Assembly (NCBI RefSeq): GCF_002906165.1
Contig: NZ_PPCN01000009.1
Location: 124,001-188,000 of the forward strand
Direction: 5' to 3'
Length of the DNA: 64,000 bases
Source of the DNA: Roseibium marinum
GTDB lineage: Bacteria; Pseudomonadota; Alphaproteobacteria; Rhizobiales; Stappiaceae
Shown here: in pieces, positions 8,733-17,821 of the stretch
How positions within the stretch are numbered: position 1 is the stretch's first letter
How the letters are laid out: each line of letters opens with the position of its first letter
The notes under the pieces: model-generated
The model's database searches: none
Seen by the model: only the letters and a program-made list of their open reading frames with translations
Told to the model about the DNA's origin: nothing
Position numbers and translations under genes: made by a program

Positions 8733-10194
8733 GAAGACGAAAACCCCGGCGATCATGATTCAGGGCACGGGCTCCAATGTGGGCAAGAGCCTGATCGTGG
8801 CCGGTCTCTGCCGTCTGTTCGCCGATAGTGGCCTTGCCGTGCGTCCCTTCAAGCCGCAGAACATGTCCAACAACGCTGCGGTGACCGCGGATGGCGGAGA
8901 GATCGGCCGGGCGCAGGCACTGCAGGCGATGGCCTGCCGCGTGCAGCCGTCCGTTCACATGAATCCCGTCCTGCTGAAACCGGAGACGGACACAGGCGCC
9001 CAGGTGATCGTACAGGGAAAGCGTTTCGGCACCCTGCGGGCGCGGGAATACGGAAAGCAGAAAGCAGAACTTATTCCAAAGGTTATGGAGAGTTTCTCAA
9101 TCACATCCTCAGAAGCGGATCTGGTGATTGTGGAAGGTGCCGGCAGTCCCGCGGAGATCAATCTTCGCGCTGGTGACATCGCCAATATGGGTTTTGCCGA
9201 AGCCGCCGGTCTTCCGGTTCTGCTCTGCGCAGATATCGACCGCGGCGGCGTGATTGCATCCGTTGTCGGAACTCATGCGGTTCTGGAGCCGCAGGAGCGG
9301 CAGCGCATCCGGGGATTTTTCATCAACCGGTTCCGCGGTGACCCGGGCCTTTTCGAGGAGGGCATGCGGGAAATCGAGGTCCGGACCGGCTGGCCGGGAC
9401 TGGGTATCGTTCCCTGGTTCGCCGACGCGGCCAGACTTCCGGCCGAAGATGCGCTCGGTCTGGCGGATGGTTTCGGCGGGGACGGGGTGAAGATTGCCGT
9501 GCCGGTGATTTCCAGGATCGCCAATTTCGACGATCTGGATCCCTTGCGCCTGGAACCGGGTGTTGTGCTCGAGTTGATCCGGCCCGGCGAGCCGTTGCCG
9601 GGCGATGCGGATATCGTGTTGCTGCCCGGCTCCAAGTCGACCGTCGGCGATCTGGCGTTTTTCCGCGCCCAGGGGTGGCATATCGATCTGAATGCGCATC
9701 ACCGGCGCGGCGGGCATATTCTCGGCATCTGCGGCGGTTACCAGATGCTCGGCAGGACGATTTCCGATCCCGATGGCATCGAAGGCACGCCCGGCACGGT
9801 CGAGGGACTGGGATTTCTCAACGTGGAGACCCTATTGACGCCGCAAAAGTCGACCGTCGCGGCAACGGGCGCGCATGTCGCCAGCGGTACGCCGGTCTCG
9901 GGTTACGAGATCCATATCGGCCGCACGACCGGCCTGGACTGCGGCAGGCCGATGATGAAGCTGACGGGAAACCGTCCGGACGGCGCTGTCTCCGCCGATG
10001 GCCTCGTGTCGGGAACCTATGTCCACGGCCTCTTCACCGATGACGCCTTCCGCACTGCCTATCTGGCGGCCTTCGGGGCAAGCTCGGGTGTCGCCTATGA
10101 CCGGAGCATCGACCGGATCCTGGACGATCTGGCGGCTCATCTGGAAAAGGCGCTGGATGTGGAGAAGGTGCTGGAGATCGCGCGGGAAGGCTAG
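8719..10194 (+). CDS. cobQ: Cobyric acid synthase (adenosylcobyric acid synthase, glutamine-hydrolysing)
   Basis: Amidates carboxyl groups b, d, e and g of adenosylcobyrinic acid a,c-diamide using glutamine and ATP. The 491-residue product has an N-terminal dethiobiotin-synthetase-like ATPase domain ([40 protein letters not shown]) and a C-terminal type-1 amidotransferase domain with nucleophile Cys in [14 protein letters not shown] (about residue 337) and the His of YVHGLF. GTG at 8719 with AAGGTG about 10 bases upstream is my choice; ATG at 8725 is possible. It is the last gene of the riboswitch-led operon and is convergent with cbiB, one base away. Confidence 0.96.
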   Translation: MLMGEKTKTPAIMIQGTGSNVGKSLIVAGLCRLFADSGLAVRPFKPQNMSNNAAVTADGGEIGRAQALQAMACRVQPSVHMNPVLLKPETDTGAQVIVQGKRFGTLRAREYGKQKAELIPKVMESFSITSSEADLVIVEGAGSPAEINLRAGDIANMGFAEAAGLPVLLCADIDRGGVIASVVGTHAVLEPQERQRIRGFFINRFRGDPGLFEEGMREIEVRTGWPGLGIVPWFADAARLPAEDALGLADGFGGDGVKIAVPVISRIANFDDLDPLRLEPGVVLELIRPGEPLPGDADIVLLPGSKSTVGDLAFFRAQGWHIDLNAHHRRGGHILGICGGYQMLGRTISDPDGIEGTPGTVEGLGFLNVETLLTPQKSTVAATGAHVASGTPVSGYEIHIGRTTGLDCGRPMMKLTGNRPDGAVSADGLVSGTYVHGLFTDDAFRTAYLAAFGASSGVAYDRSIDRILDDLAAHLEKALDVEKVLEIAREG

Positions 10195-10195
10195 G

Positions 10196-11173
10196 TTAAA
10201 GCGCGAATAGGATCGCAAGGACTGCCACGAAGATTGCCTGCAAGGCGAATGCTCCGAGCATGACCGTCAGCGCTCTGGAAATATCGGCCGCGGACGCGTC
10301 TCTGCGTCCGGATGCATTCAAAAAGCGGTCGTTGACCGTATAGCCCGGATAGATCCTCGGGCCCGCGAGTGACAGGTTCAGCGCCCCGGCCATTGCCGCT
10401 TCCGGCCAGCCGGCATTGGGGGAGCGATGTTTTCCGGCGTCATCGAGGACACACCTGATGCTTTTCTGGATCGATCCTCTTGCACGCGGCGCCGCGAGCG
10501 CGATGAAAAGGGCGGAAAGCCGCGAGGCGGGCAGATTGATCAGGTCGTCGAAACGCGCCGCCGCCCAGCCGAAATCCCTGTAGACCTCGTTCTTGTGGCC
10601 GATCATGCTGTCGGCGGTGTTGACCGCCTTGTAGGCGATCAGGCCCGGCAGGCCGAGCACGGCGAACCAGAAAACCGGCGCTACCACGCCGTCGGCGAAA
10701 TTCTCCGCGCAGGATTCAATGGCCGCCCGCGAGACGCCTGCTTCGTCGAGCTGTTTCGGATCCCGTCCGACGATCATCGAAACGGCTTCACGTCCACCTT
10801 CAAGGCCACCGGTTTGGAGCCCGTCGCGCACGGCCGCAACATGCCGGTAGAGACTGTTGAGCGCTATGAAAACGGCGGCGATCACGACGGTCACGAATTC
10901 CCCGAGCGGCAGGCTTGCGACAAGGGCATGGATACCGCCACCGATCAGGAGACCGCCCGTCACCAGAAAAAGCAGGGTCAGAACACCGCCGAGTTTGCGC
11001 AGGAAGGGATCATGGGCCGTCTTGTTGAAATGCCTGTCGAAGACGGCAATCACCTTGCCGATCCATACCACCGGATGTGGCAGGCGCTTCCACAGCCAGC
11101 CTGGATCGCCAATCACCGCATCGAGCAACAGCGCTGCCAGCAACACCCAGAGCGCGTTTTCATAAATCAACAT
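10196..11173 (-). CDS. cbiB: Adenosylcobinamide-phosphate synthase (CbiB/CobD family membrane protein)
   Basis: Integral inner-membrane enzyme that joins (R)-1-aminopropan-2-ol phosphate to adenosylcobyric acid. The 325-residue length is normal. N-terminal LLLDAVIGDPGWLWKRLPHPVVWIGK holds the family GDP and HPV motifs. ESCAENFADGVVAPVFWFAVLGLPG and the NTADSMIGHKNEVYRDFGWAAARFDD segment follow, and PNAGWPEAAMAGAL is near the C-terminal third. Several hydrophobic helices are visible. It lies nine bases after the threonine-phosphate decarboxylase gene, whose product supplies its substrate, so the two form a minus-strand operon. In rhizobial nomenclature the gene is called cobD. Confidence 0.95.
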   Translation of the reverse strand: MLIYENALWVLLAALLLDAVIGDPGWLWKRLPHPVVWIGKVIAVFDRHFNKTAHDPFLRKLGGVLTLLFLVTGGLLIGGGIHALVASLPLGEFVTVVIAAVFIALNSLYRHVAAVRDGLQTGGLEGGREAVSMIVGRDPKQLDEAGVSRAAIESCAENFADGVVAPVFWFAVLGLPGLIAYKAVNTADSMIGHKNEVYRDFGWAAARFDDLINLPASRLSALFIALAAPRARGSIQKSIRCVLDDAGKHRSPNAGWPEAAMAGALNLSLAGPRIYPGYTVNDRFLNASGRRDASAADISRALTVMLGAFALQAIFVAVLAILFAL

Positions 11174-11182
11174 GATTGCTGG

Positions 11183-12184
11183 TTAGAGGTCTTTTTGCGC
11201 ATCGGCAAGGGCCTGCGAAAGACGCGCGAGGTTGACGGGGCCGCCCGGCAGGCCGAAGCGGATCCATGTCGGCGCATAATCAAAGACCCGTGTCCAGATG
11301 TGGCGGCGGGCAAGAGCCTCGTGCAGGACTTTCGCATCCCTGAGACCGGCGAGCGCATAAAGCGTCGTTCCGCCGAAGACGCTCAGGCCGCGTTCGGAGA
11401 GCGCCAGGGTGAGGTCGGCCATATCCTCGGCAAGCCGGCGGGTCATACGCTCCCGAAAGGCGTCGTCCCGCAGCGCCGCGGCGCCGATTTCCAGCGCCGG
11501 TCCGCTGAGGCACCAGCTTTCCAGCATGCGGGTCACTTTGCCGGTAATCGTTTTGTTGCCGGCCAGAAAGCCGATCCGCAGACCCGCAAGGCCGTAGAAT
11601 TTGCCGAAGGACCTGAGCACCACAATGTTCTCGTCGCCAAGATGCGGCAGAATGCTGGCACCGGGAACAACGTCGGCGAACGCCTCGTCGACGATCAGAT
11701 AGCCGCCGCGCGCGGTCAGGGCGCGGCTGATGTCAAGCAGGCTTCCGACATCGACCAGACGTCCGTCCGGATTGTTCGGATTGACCAGGACAACGATCTT
11801 CGCGTCCGCCGGGACGGCGTGGATGCTGGAGATCTCAACCGGCGGACGGTTTTCACGCGTCCACACCACCCTGTGGCTGGAATAGGTCGGGGAGACGAGG
11901 GCGACGGGACCGTCCGGCAGCGCCAGGGGCAGCAGAGAAAGCAGGATCTGTGTGCCCGGCGCGGCGGCAAGGCCCAAATGCTCCGGCACGCGGTAGGCAT
12001 GGCGGGCAGCGGAAATCAGCCGCTCCTCCGCGGCCTTCGCCGGAAGATCCGTCCAGGCGCCGGCGGAAATTTCCTGTGGCAGGCGATAGCTGTACGGATT
12101 GATGCCGGTCGAAAGGTCCAGCCAGTCCTCCCGCATGCCGCCAAAGCGCTCGATCGCCAGGGTCAGATCCCCGCCATGCTCCAT
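11183..12184 (-). CDS. cobD: Threonine-phosphate decarboxylase (PLP-dependent; CobD, also called CobC)
   Basis: Decarboxylates L-threonine O-3-phosphate to aminopropanol phosphate for the lower linker of cobalamin. It belongs to the fold-type I aminotransferases (HisC-like), 333 residues. Features are DLSTGINPYSY near residue 24, PGTQILLSLLP for cofactor binding, VLVNPNNPDGR near residue 133, VDEAFAD near residue 167, and the Schiff-base lysine in SFGKFYGLAGLRIGF (about residue 195). The C-terminal TWIRFGLPG carries the substrate-carboxylate arginine. It is the first gene of the cobD-cbiB pair. No second riboswitch is visible in the 190 bases upstream. Confidence 0.93.
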   Translation of the reverse strand: MEHGGDLTLAIERFGGMREDWLDLSTGINPYSYRLPQEISAGAWTDLPAKAAEERLISAARHAYRVPEHLGLAAAPGTQILLSLLPLALPDGPVALVSPTYSSHRVVWTRENRPPVEISSIHAVPADAKIVVLVNPNNPDGRLVDVGSLLDISRALTARGGYLIVDEAFADVVPGASILPHLGDENIVVLRSFGKFYGLAGLRIGFLAGNKTITGKVTRMLESWCLSGPALEIGAAALRDDAFRERMTRRLAEDMADLTLALSERGLSVFGGTTLYALAGLRDAKVLHEALARRHIWTRVFDYAPTWIRFGLPGGPVNLARLSQALADAQKDL

Positions 12185-12374
12185 GGAAATGTCCTTTCGT
12201 GGCCTTCACTGGCCTACGCAGTGATCTTTTTCGAGAGGCTTATCCGATTTGGCAGGCAAGGTCACCGGCGGAAACGACATGGTCTTGTCAGATCTGCCGA
12301 TTGACAGAACGGGGGCGGAATAAGAAAAGAACAAAACAGGAACAATGGGCCTCGATCCGTGCTGGGAGTTTAAT

Positions 12375-12614
12375 ATGTCCGCTGGCAGCAGCAGCCAATC
12401 GCCAAACGATTTTGACCGGGCCACGGTGCTGGCGGCACTGGGAGAAGCAAGGCTTTCGCTTATCGCGGCGAAGCGGCGCATGCGGCCCAAATCCGGTCTG
12501 TCGCGATCCGCCGATGCGCTGATTTGCGAAATCGACGAATTCGCGCTCATCCTGACCGGCGCGCAGGATTACTTTCACCTGAAGGCGCATGGAACGCCTG
12601 CACGGCAGTCCTGA
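12375..12614 (+). CDS. Small hypothetical protein
   Basis: An open frame of 79 residues from the ATG at 12375, preceded by GGAG eight bases upstream; an in-frame upstream ATG at 12345 has no such site. The product is a predicted helical cytoplasmic protein (ATVLAALGEARLSLIAAKRRM, then LICEIDEFALILTGAQDYF) with no signal peptide, membrane segment or motif I recognise. It lies between the divergent cobD promoter region and the convergent ybdK-like gene. Two frames are open on the opposite strand here, but neither has a comparable ribosome site. Coding status is likely but not certain. Confidence 0.6.
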   Translation: MSAGSSSQSPNDFDRATVLAALGEARLSLIAAKRRMRPKSGLSRSADALICEIDEFALILTGAQDYFHLKAHGTPARQS

Positions 12615-12645
12615 TGTATCGGGATTTCATATGAGCGCTGTTTTA

Positions 12646-13776
12646 TCACAGTCCTGACTGGGTTTCGCGCACCAGATGATCGACAATCCTGTCGAGCCTG
12701 TTCTGGGGAACGGCGGTGTCTTCCTCGACGTCTTCGGCCAGAGCCAGTTGTCTGTCGGCGGATGTGCCTCTCGCGGCGATGGTGCGGATATATTCCAGAT
12801 CCTGCTCGCAGCCGAAATGGACCGCGTCCGGTGTCACCAGCTCGATAAGCTCGCCGACGAGGTCCTCGAACGGCGAGGTCTCGTTGCGGCCGAAATCGAT
12901 CAGCTTTGCCGCTGTGCCGTGTCTTTGGGCTTGCCAGCGGTTTTCCGCCAGCAGGAAACGGGAATAGCGCCGCCAGCCCAGATTGGCCCGGCGCAGCCGG
13001 TAGAGCATGCGGCACAGGCACCGGTAGAGGGCGGCGATCGCCACCGCGTCGTCCAGCAGCGGGCAGACATCCGTGATCCGCATTTCCAGAGTGGGGAAAC
13101 GGTCCGAAGGCCGCAGATCCCACCAGATCTTGGTCGCATCCTCAAGAACTCCGGCATGGGTGAGGATATCGACCGTGTGCCGGTAGTCGTAATTGCTTTC
13201 GAACGCGGGAGGCAGACCGGTCCGGGGCATCTCGTTGAAAACCGACAGCCGGTAGGATTTCAGGCCCGTTTTCCGGCCGCGCCAGAACGGAGACGATGTG
13301 CTCAGCGCGAGCAGATGGGGCAGGAAATAGGCAAGCTGGTTGAACAGCTCGATCCGCAATTCCTCGTCTTCTATCCCCACATGCACATGCATGCCGCAGA
13401 TCACCATTCTCTTGGCGACGACCTGCAGGCTTTTGGCGATTTCGTTGTAGCGCTCCTTGTCGGTATGCGCCTGGTCGGTCCATTCGGCAAAGGGATGCGT
13501 GGAGGCGGCAATGGGAGCCAGTCCGAATACGGCCGCTTCCCGTGCGATGGTCCTGCGGAATTTTGCAAGCTCGGTGCGAACGTCGGCAAGCGTCTCGCAG
13601 ACGGGCGTTCCAACCTCGATCTGGCAACGCAGAAATTCGGGACTGACCTGACCCTTCAGAGCCGCTTCACAGGCCTTGAACAGGTCCGTTGGCGGAGAAG
13701 GCGCCAATTTGCGCGTGGTTTTGTCGACAAGAAGATATTCTTCCTCGACACCGATGCTGAAACTGGGCTCCTTCAT
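12646..13776 (-). CDS. YbdK-type carboxylate-amine ligase (GCS2 family)
   Basis: Member of the glutamate-cysteine ligase family 2, whose E. coli relative YbdK has weak gamma-glutamyl-cysteine ligase activity. The 376-residue length is normal. Motifs are FSIGVEEEYLLVD (residues 5-17, metal- and substrate-binding acidic residues), FLRCQIEVGTPVCETLADV, CGMHVHVGIEDEEL near residue 135, NEMPRTGLPPAF, and LEMRITDVCPLLDDAVAIAAL near residue 225. The physiological substrate is unknown for most of the family. It is monocistronic on the minus strand and convergent with the small hypothetical gene. Confidence 0.92.
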   Translation of the reverse strand: MKEPSFSIGVEEEYLLVDKTTRKLAPSPPTDLFKACEAALKGQVSPEFLRCQIEVGTPVCETLADVRTELAKFRRTIAREAAVFGLAPIAASTHPFAEWTDQAHTDKERYNEIAKSLQVVAKRMVICGMHVHVGIEDEELRIELFNQLAYFLPHLLALSTSSPFWRGRKTGLKSYRLSVFNEMPRTGLPPAFESNYDYRHTVDILTHAGVLEDATKIWWDLRPSDRFPTLEMRITDVCPLLDDAVAIAALYRCLCRMLYRLRRANLGWRRYSRFLLAENRWQAQRHGTAAKLIDFGRNETSPFEDLVGELIELVTPDAVHFGCEQDLEYIRTIAARGTSADRQLALAEDVEEDTAVPQNRLDRIVDHLVRETQSGL

Positions 13777-13971
13777 GAAAGGAGCATCCGGGTTTCAAGC
13801 GCGCCGCGTCAAGGCAGGAAAAATGCGGATGGGTTCAAAACCACATTTCCGGAGATTCCCCACTGTCTGGTCAACAATGGAGACGCAATCATAACGTTGC
13901 GGAAACGGAAAGAATGCCTGACAGTGCAGTGAGTGATCCCGTTGTTGGGAAAACGCGGGAAGGCAGGAAAA

Positions 13972-14045
13972 TGGAGGCCCCGACCGGAATCGAACCGGTG
14001 TGCATGGATTTGCAATCCACTGCGTAACCACTCCGCCACAGGGCC
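13972..14045 (-). tRNA. tRNA-Cys (anticodon GCA)
   Basis: Minus-strand 74-nt tRNA with encoded CCA. The acceptor stem is GGCCCTG (complement of 14039-14045) with CGGGGCC, discriminator T, then CCA at 13972-13974. The anticodon loop GATTGCAAATC contains GCA, and the T-arm is CCGGTTCGATTCCGG. There is one G-T pair in the acceptor stem, as is common for bacterial tRNA-Cys. Confidence 0.97.
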
Positions 14046-14294
14046 CCAAAGTGGTGTGTCGCGCCTTATCAAACAGTTGCACGATTTGGTCAAGTCCTGA
14101 ATTCGGGGCATTGCGGATTTCCTCCACTGCAATGAGCGATTGCCGAAATGCAGTCTGCCGGTAACGAAAACCCGGCAGAAACCGGGGACTCCGGGTGAAG
14201 CGGTGCAGGAGATGCTTGTCAGGCAGCCATTGCCTCGTTAATGAACGTTTCTCAAGAGGCGCCGGATGCCCGGCAAGTCAAAGTGAGGGCCGAT

Positions 14295-14957
14295 ATGACG
14301 GACTTTAACCAGTCCCGCCGCAAGATGGTGGACAACCAGCTGCGCACCAACGATGTGACCGATCACCGGATCCTTGATGCCATGGAACTTATCCCCCGGG
14401 AACGCTTTGTGCCTGCCTCGAAAAAGGTCGTGGCCTATATTGACGAGGATCTCCCGGTTGGCAGCGCCGAAACGGGCAGGATGCTGATGAAACCGCATAT
14501 TTTCGGCAAGCTCGTGCAACTTGCCGAGATCCGCGAAGACGATGTCGTGCTGGTGGTCGGGGCAGGCACCGGTTACAGCGCCGCGGTTGTATCGAAACTC
14601 GCGGCGTCCGTCGTCGCGCTGGAGGAAAATGCCGATCTGGCCAAAACCGCGACTGACGTGCTTGTCGATCTTGGGATCGAAAACGCTGTTGTTGTGGAAG
14701 GACCGCTAGTGAAAGGTTACGCCAGCGAAGGCCCCTACGACGTGATCCTGGTGGACGGCGCTGTCGAGGTCCTGCCTGCCGACCTGACGGACCAGTTGAA
14801 GCCGGACGGACGCCTGACGGTTATTGAAGGCCGTGGCGGCGCCGGGGCCGCAAAGCTTTATCAGAAATCCGCAAATGCTGTCAGCGGCCGATTCGGCTTC
14901 AACGCCTCCGTCAGTCTTCTTCCAGGCTTCGGGAAAGCCGATGATTTCGTATTCTGA
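14295..14957 (+). CDS. Protein-L-isoaspartate O-methyltransferase family protein (tolC-linked)
   Basis: A 220-residue SAM-dependent methyltransferase of the PIMT family. The N-terminal segment FNQSRRKMVDNQLRTNDV and IPRERFVPASKKVVAYIDEDLP match the PIMT pre-domain, followed by the SAM-binding motif I VLVVGAGTGYSAAVV and VVALEENADLAK. The usual PIMT phrase after motif I is degenerate and the catalytic loop is less canonical than in the second copy at 58046, so its substrate may differ from isoaspartate. ATG at 14295 has GAGG about 7 bases upstream; earlier in-frame ATG 14241 lacks a ribosome site. It sits upstream of tolC, an arrangement I associate with rhizobia. Confidence 0.85.
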   Translation: MTDFNQSRRKMVDNQLRTNDVTDHRILDAMELIPRERFVPASKKVVAYIDEDLPVGSAETGRMLMKPHIFGKLVQLAEIREDDVVLVVGAGTGYSAAVVSKLAASVVALEENADLAKTATDVLVDLGIENAVVVEGPLVKGYASEGPYDVILVDGAVEVLPADLTDQLKPDGRLTVIEGRGGAGAAKLYQKSANAVSGRFGFNASVSLLPGFGKADDFVF

Positions 14958-15051
14958 GGTGCCAAGAGGTCTAGGGATGTGATTCAGACACATCCCACAC
15001 TTGAGCGAGTGCGGATGATATACTTGAACGCATTGAAACTAAATATCTTTT

Positions 15052-15159
15052 CCGCCTTTCTGCGGTCTCAGCAGAAAGCGGATTGTTCGTGGGGGTATGG
15101 GGCCCGGCGATTTGATTCGAATACATCGGGGCCCCGATGCCGGGCGGCAACTTGTTGCC
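15052..15159 (+). other. Hairpin cluster in the leader between the PIMT-like gene and tolC
   Basis: The 314-base interval 14958-15271 holds no convincing gene but three inverted repeats. At 15052-15081 an 11-bp stem (CTTTCTGC pairs with GCAGAAAG, with CCG/CGG beyond one bulge) may end the upstream transcript, although no T-run follows. At 15102-15145 a 7-bp outer stem GCCCGGC/GCCGGGC encloses the perfect palindrome ATCGGGGCCCCGAT (15125-15138). At 15146-15159 GGCAA-CTTG-TTGCC forms a small hairpin. The last two could fold in the tolC leader RNA. Confidence 0.5.
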
Positions 15160-15271
15160 TAGAAGCCGCACTCGCGGATTTTCCGAATTTATCCGGCTCG
15201 AATGGTTGAAGAAAAACACTCATCAGTTTACTCAATTTGTTCAAGATGGTTTGTTCCATGAGGAGTATGGA

Positions 15272-16663
15272 GTGTCTGGTCGTTCAACTTTGAAAGTAGT
15301 GGCCATCGCGTTGGGCCTGTTTGGTGGCGTTTCCGCCAGCGCATTGACCGGGGCGGCCTATTCGACTGCGCATGCTGAAACCATTGCCCAAGCACTTGCG
15401 CTGGCCTATACCAACAATCCGACCCTGAACGCCGCTCGCGCGCAATTGCGCAGCGTCGATGAAGGCGTTCCGCAGGCGTTGTCCGGCTGGCGCCCGACGA
15501 TCACGGCCTCCGGCTCGGCCGGGCGGATCGGCAGCGACGTTGACGGGTTCAAGTCCTACTACAACAACTCGTCAATCTCGCTTTCGATCAGCCAGATAGT
15601 TTTCAATGGGTTCCGTACCGTCAACTCAACCCGTCAGGCGGAAGCGCTTGTCCGCGCCCAGCGTGAAAGCCTGATGGCGACCGAGCAGGACACGCTCCTC
15701 GATGCGGCCAGTGCCTATGTCGATGTGATCCGCGACGCCGCGCTTGTTTCCCTTCAGCGCAGCGACCTTAAATTCCTTCAGGAACAGGTCCGCGCCGCCA
15801 GGGACCGGTTTGACGTGGGTGAGGGCACCCGCACGGATGTCAGCCAGGCGGAAGCTCGGGCCGCGGAAGCCCGCGCAAGCCTGAATACCGCGCTTGCCAA
15901 TCTGAACACCAGCCGCGCCGTCTACCGGCAGGTCGTCGGTATCGAAGTCAACAGCCTTTCCGCCGACACGACGATCAGCCGCTACGTGCCGAAGTCGCTG
16001 GAAGAAGCGCTTCAGCTCAGTGAAACCCGGCAACCGCTGATCCGGCAGGCTCAGCATCAGGTCGATGCGGCGATATTCAATATCAAGGCGATCGAAGGCG
16101 AATTGATGCCCCAGGTTACCCTGGACGGCAGCTTCACCCGCACCTGGAACCCGTCCGCGAACACGGATATCAGCGACAACGCGCAGATTTTCGGCAACGT
16201 CACCATTCCCCTGTATCAGGGCGGCAGCGTGTCGTCGCAGATCCGGCAGGCCAAGGAAGATCTGGGCCAGACCCGTTTGCAGCTGGATGTCGCTCGCGAC
16301 CAGATCCGCGCGAATGTCATCTCCGCCTGGGGGAACTACCAGGCGGCGGAAGCTTCGATCGTTGCGGCACAGGCCGCCGTCGAGGCGCAGCAACTGGCCC
16401 TGGAAGGTGTGATCGAGGAGCAGCGCGTCGGCCAGCGGACGACCCTGGACGTTCTTGACGCCCAGCAGGAGCTGGTGAGCCAGCAGTCCAATCTTGTGAC
16501 CGCGCAACGAAACCGTATCATCGGTGGATTCCAGCTTGTGGCCGCAATCGGCGGACTTGATGCCGATTCCCTTTCGCTGAATGTCGCACGCTACGATCCC
16601 ACAAAGCACTACAGGGCGGTCCGCGACCAGTGGTATGGCTGGCGCACACCCGACGGCCGGTAA
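15272..16663 (+). CDS. tolC: TolC family outer-membrane efflux channel protein
   Basis: Outer-membrane trimeric channel for type I secretion and RND/MFS tripartite efflux. The 463-residue precursor has a signal peptide of about 33 residues ending STAHA before ETIAQALALAYTNNPTL, the normal start of mature TolC-like proteins. Two OEP repeats follow, with FNGFRTVNSTRQA in the first and LYQGGSVSSQIRQAKEDL near residue 325 in the second, and QRVGQRTTLDVLDAQQELVSQQ near the end. I chose GTG at 15272 because GGAG lies six bases upstream and it gives a compact signal peptide; a frame start at 15137 would add 45 residues of unlikely sequence. Confidence 0.93.
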   Translation: MSGRSTLKVVAIALGLFGGVSASALTGAAYSTAHAETIAQALALAYTNNPTLNAARAQLRSVDEGVPQALSGWRPTITASGSAGRIGSDVDGFKSYYNNSSISLSISQIVFNGFRTVNSTRQAEALVRAQRESLMATEQDTLLDAASAYVDVIRDAALVSLQRSDLKFLQEQVRAARDRFDVGEGTRTDVSQAEARAAEARASLNTALANLNTSRAVYRQVVGIEVNSLSADTTISRYVPKSLEEALQLSETRQPLIRQAQHQVDAAIFNIKAIEGELMPQVTLDGSFTRTWNPSANTDISDNAQIFGNVTIPLYQGGSVSSQIRQAKEDLGQTRLQLDVARDQIRANVISAWGNYQAAEASIVAAQAAVEAQQLALEGVIEEQRVGQRTTLDVLDAQQELVSQQSNLVTAQRNRIIGGFQLVAAIGGLDADSLSLNVARYDPTKHYRAVRDQWYGWRTPDGR

Positions 16664-16948
16664 GATCACGGTAACTTATGTGCTTCACCATGGCAGCTGC
16701 AGATCGATAATCCGCGGCTGCTTTTTTGTTTTGCCGGTAAAAATATCGGTAAATTGGCCCATGTTGACGTGAAACGTCGAACAGGGTTCCACTGCGGACG
16801 GATATTTTCCGACTAAAAAGGGGAAAAGACGTTTGTTGGCAGTGCGCTCGCTTTGCGCGTTTCTGGTTGACCCGCATAATTCCGGTTAACGAATCATTCA
16901 GATTAAACTGGGTGTTCCGTCGCGTAGCCGAAAAGTACGGGGGAAGTC

Positions 16949-17710
16949 ATGGCACAGGCGAAAAAGGCTGAAGAGCCGTCGATGGAGGAGATCCTCGCAT
17001 CGATCCGCCGGATCATATCCGACGAGGACTCCCAAGGTGCTGATGCAGGCGAAGCCGATGTCAGCGTAGAAATTGAAACACCGGTTGCAGAAGAGGCGGC
17101 TAACGATATGGGCGATGCCTCCGAAATGTCCCAGGACGATCTCGACAAACTGTTCGACATGGACAGCGATGTCGAAGAGATTGCCGAAGACGAGGATCTG
17201 GACGACATGGCCGCGGCCATGGAAGCCGATGCTGACGCTGATTCAGACGAAATTACCGATACCGAGGCTGTTCCCGACGAAATTGAAGAAGACGTCCTGG
17301 AACTGACGGAAGAGCTTGCTGTTCCCGATGAAGAACCGCTGGACATGGTGGATGGTCTTGCGGAGGATTTCGACAGTCCGGAAAGCGACGTGTCGTTTGC
17401 CGAACCCGAAGAACTGGAACCCGAGCCCGAACCTGAACCTGCTCCGGCGATTGCGGCAATGCCGATACCGGACGACCTGCCGTCCATTGCAGGCGAGGCT
17501 CCACTGACATCGGACAACACCGGGGAAGCAGTTCACGCGGCTTTTGACAATCTGACCAACATGTTTGTCGGCTCGCAGGCGCAGACCGTGGAGGAGCTCG
17601 TCAAGGACATGCTGCGCCCGATGCTGAAAGCCTGGCTGGATCAGAACCTGCCGCCGATGGTGGAGCAGATGGTTCAAAAGGAAATCCAGAGGGTCACGCG
17701 CCGCCGCTGA
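16949..17710 (+). CDS. popZ: PopZ/DUF2497 family polar organising protein
   Basis: Alphaproteobacterial cell-pole scaffold that in Caulobacter and Agrobacterium captures the ParB-origin complex. The 253-residue protein has the family's three-part layout: a conserved N-terminal helix EEPSMEEILASIRRIISDED (residues 8-27), a long acidic Asp/Glu/Pro/Ala-rich linker of about 150 residues, and C-terminal oligomerisation helices (VEELVKDMLRPMLKAWLDQNL, MVEQMVQKEIQRVTRRR). It is transcribed alone, with a terminator directly after it. Family assignment rests on the two conserved ends; the linker is too simple to compare. Confidence 0.9.
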   Translation: MAQAKKAEEPSMEEILASIRRIISDEDSQGADAGEADVSVEIETPVAEEAANDMGDASEMSQDDLDKLFDMDSDVEEIAEDEDLDDMAAAMEADADADSDEITDTEAVPDEIEEDVLELTEELAVPDEEPLDMVDGLAEDFDSPESDVSFAEPEELEPEPEPEPAPAIAAMPIPDDLPSIAGEAPLTSDNTGEAVHAAFDNLTNMFVGSQAQTVEELVKDMLRPMLKAWLDQNLPPMVEQMVQKEIQRVTRRR

Positions 17711-17735
17711 GTTTTGACAGGAAACCAGAGAAACG

Positions 17736-17772
17736 GCACTTTGCGTTCAGGGGAATGCAAAGTGCTTTAGTA
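17736..17772 (+). terminator. Rho-independent-like terminator after popZ
   Basis: A perfect 9-bp stem GCACTTTGC (17736-17744) and GCAAAGTGC (17757-17765) with a 12-base loop, followed by TTTAGTATTT. It begins 26 bases after the popZ stop. The T-run is imperfect. Confidence 0.7.
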
Positions 17773-17821
17773 TTTGAGATCACTCATTTTTCTGCTTTCA
17801 TCCCACTGCGGGATGCCCCGA

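Noticed and set aside
10427-12304. A 625-codon plus-strand open frame across cbiB and cobD
   Set aside because: Both minus-strand genes are full length with conserved motifs; the plus-strand product has low-complexity, polar, motif-free sequence.
12676-13932. A 418-codon plus-strand frame opposite the ybdK-like gene
   Set aside because: The minus-strand GCS2 motifs are clear, and the plus frame has none.
16870-16920. TTAA pairs upstream of popZ considered as a CtrA site (TTAA-N7-TTAA)
   Set aside because: The spacing is about 13 bases, not 7, so it does not fit the CtrA consensus.
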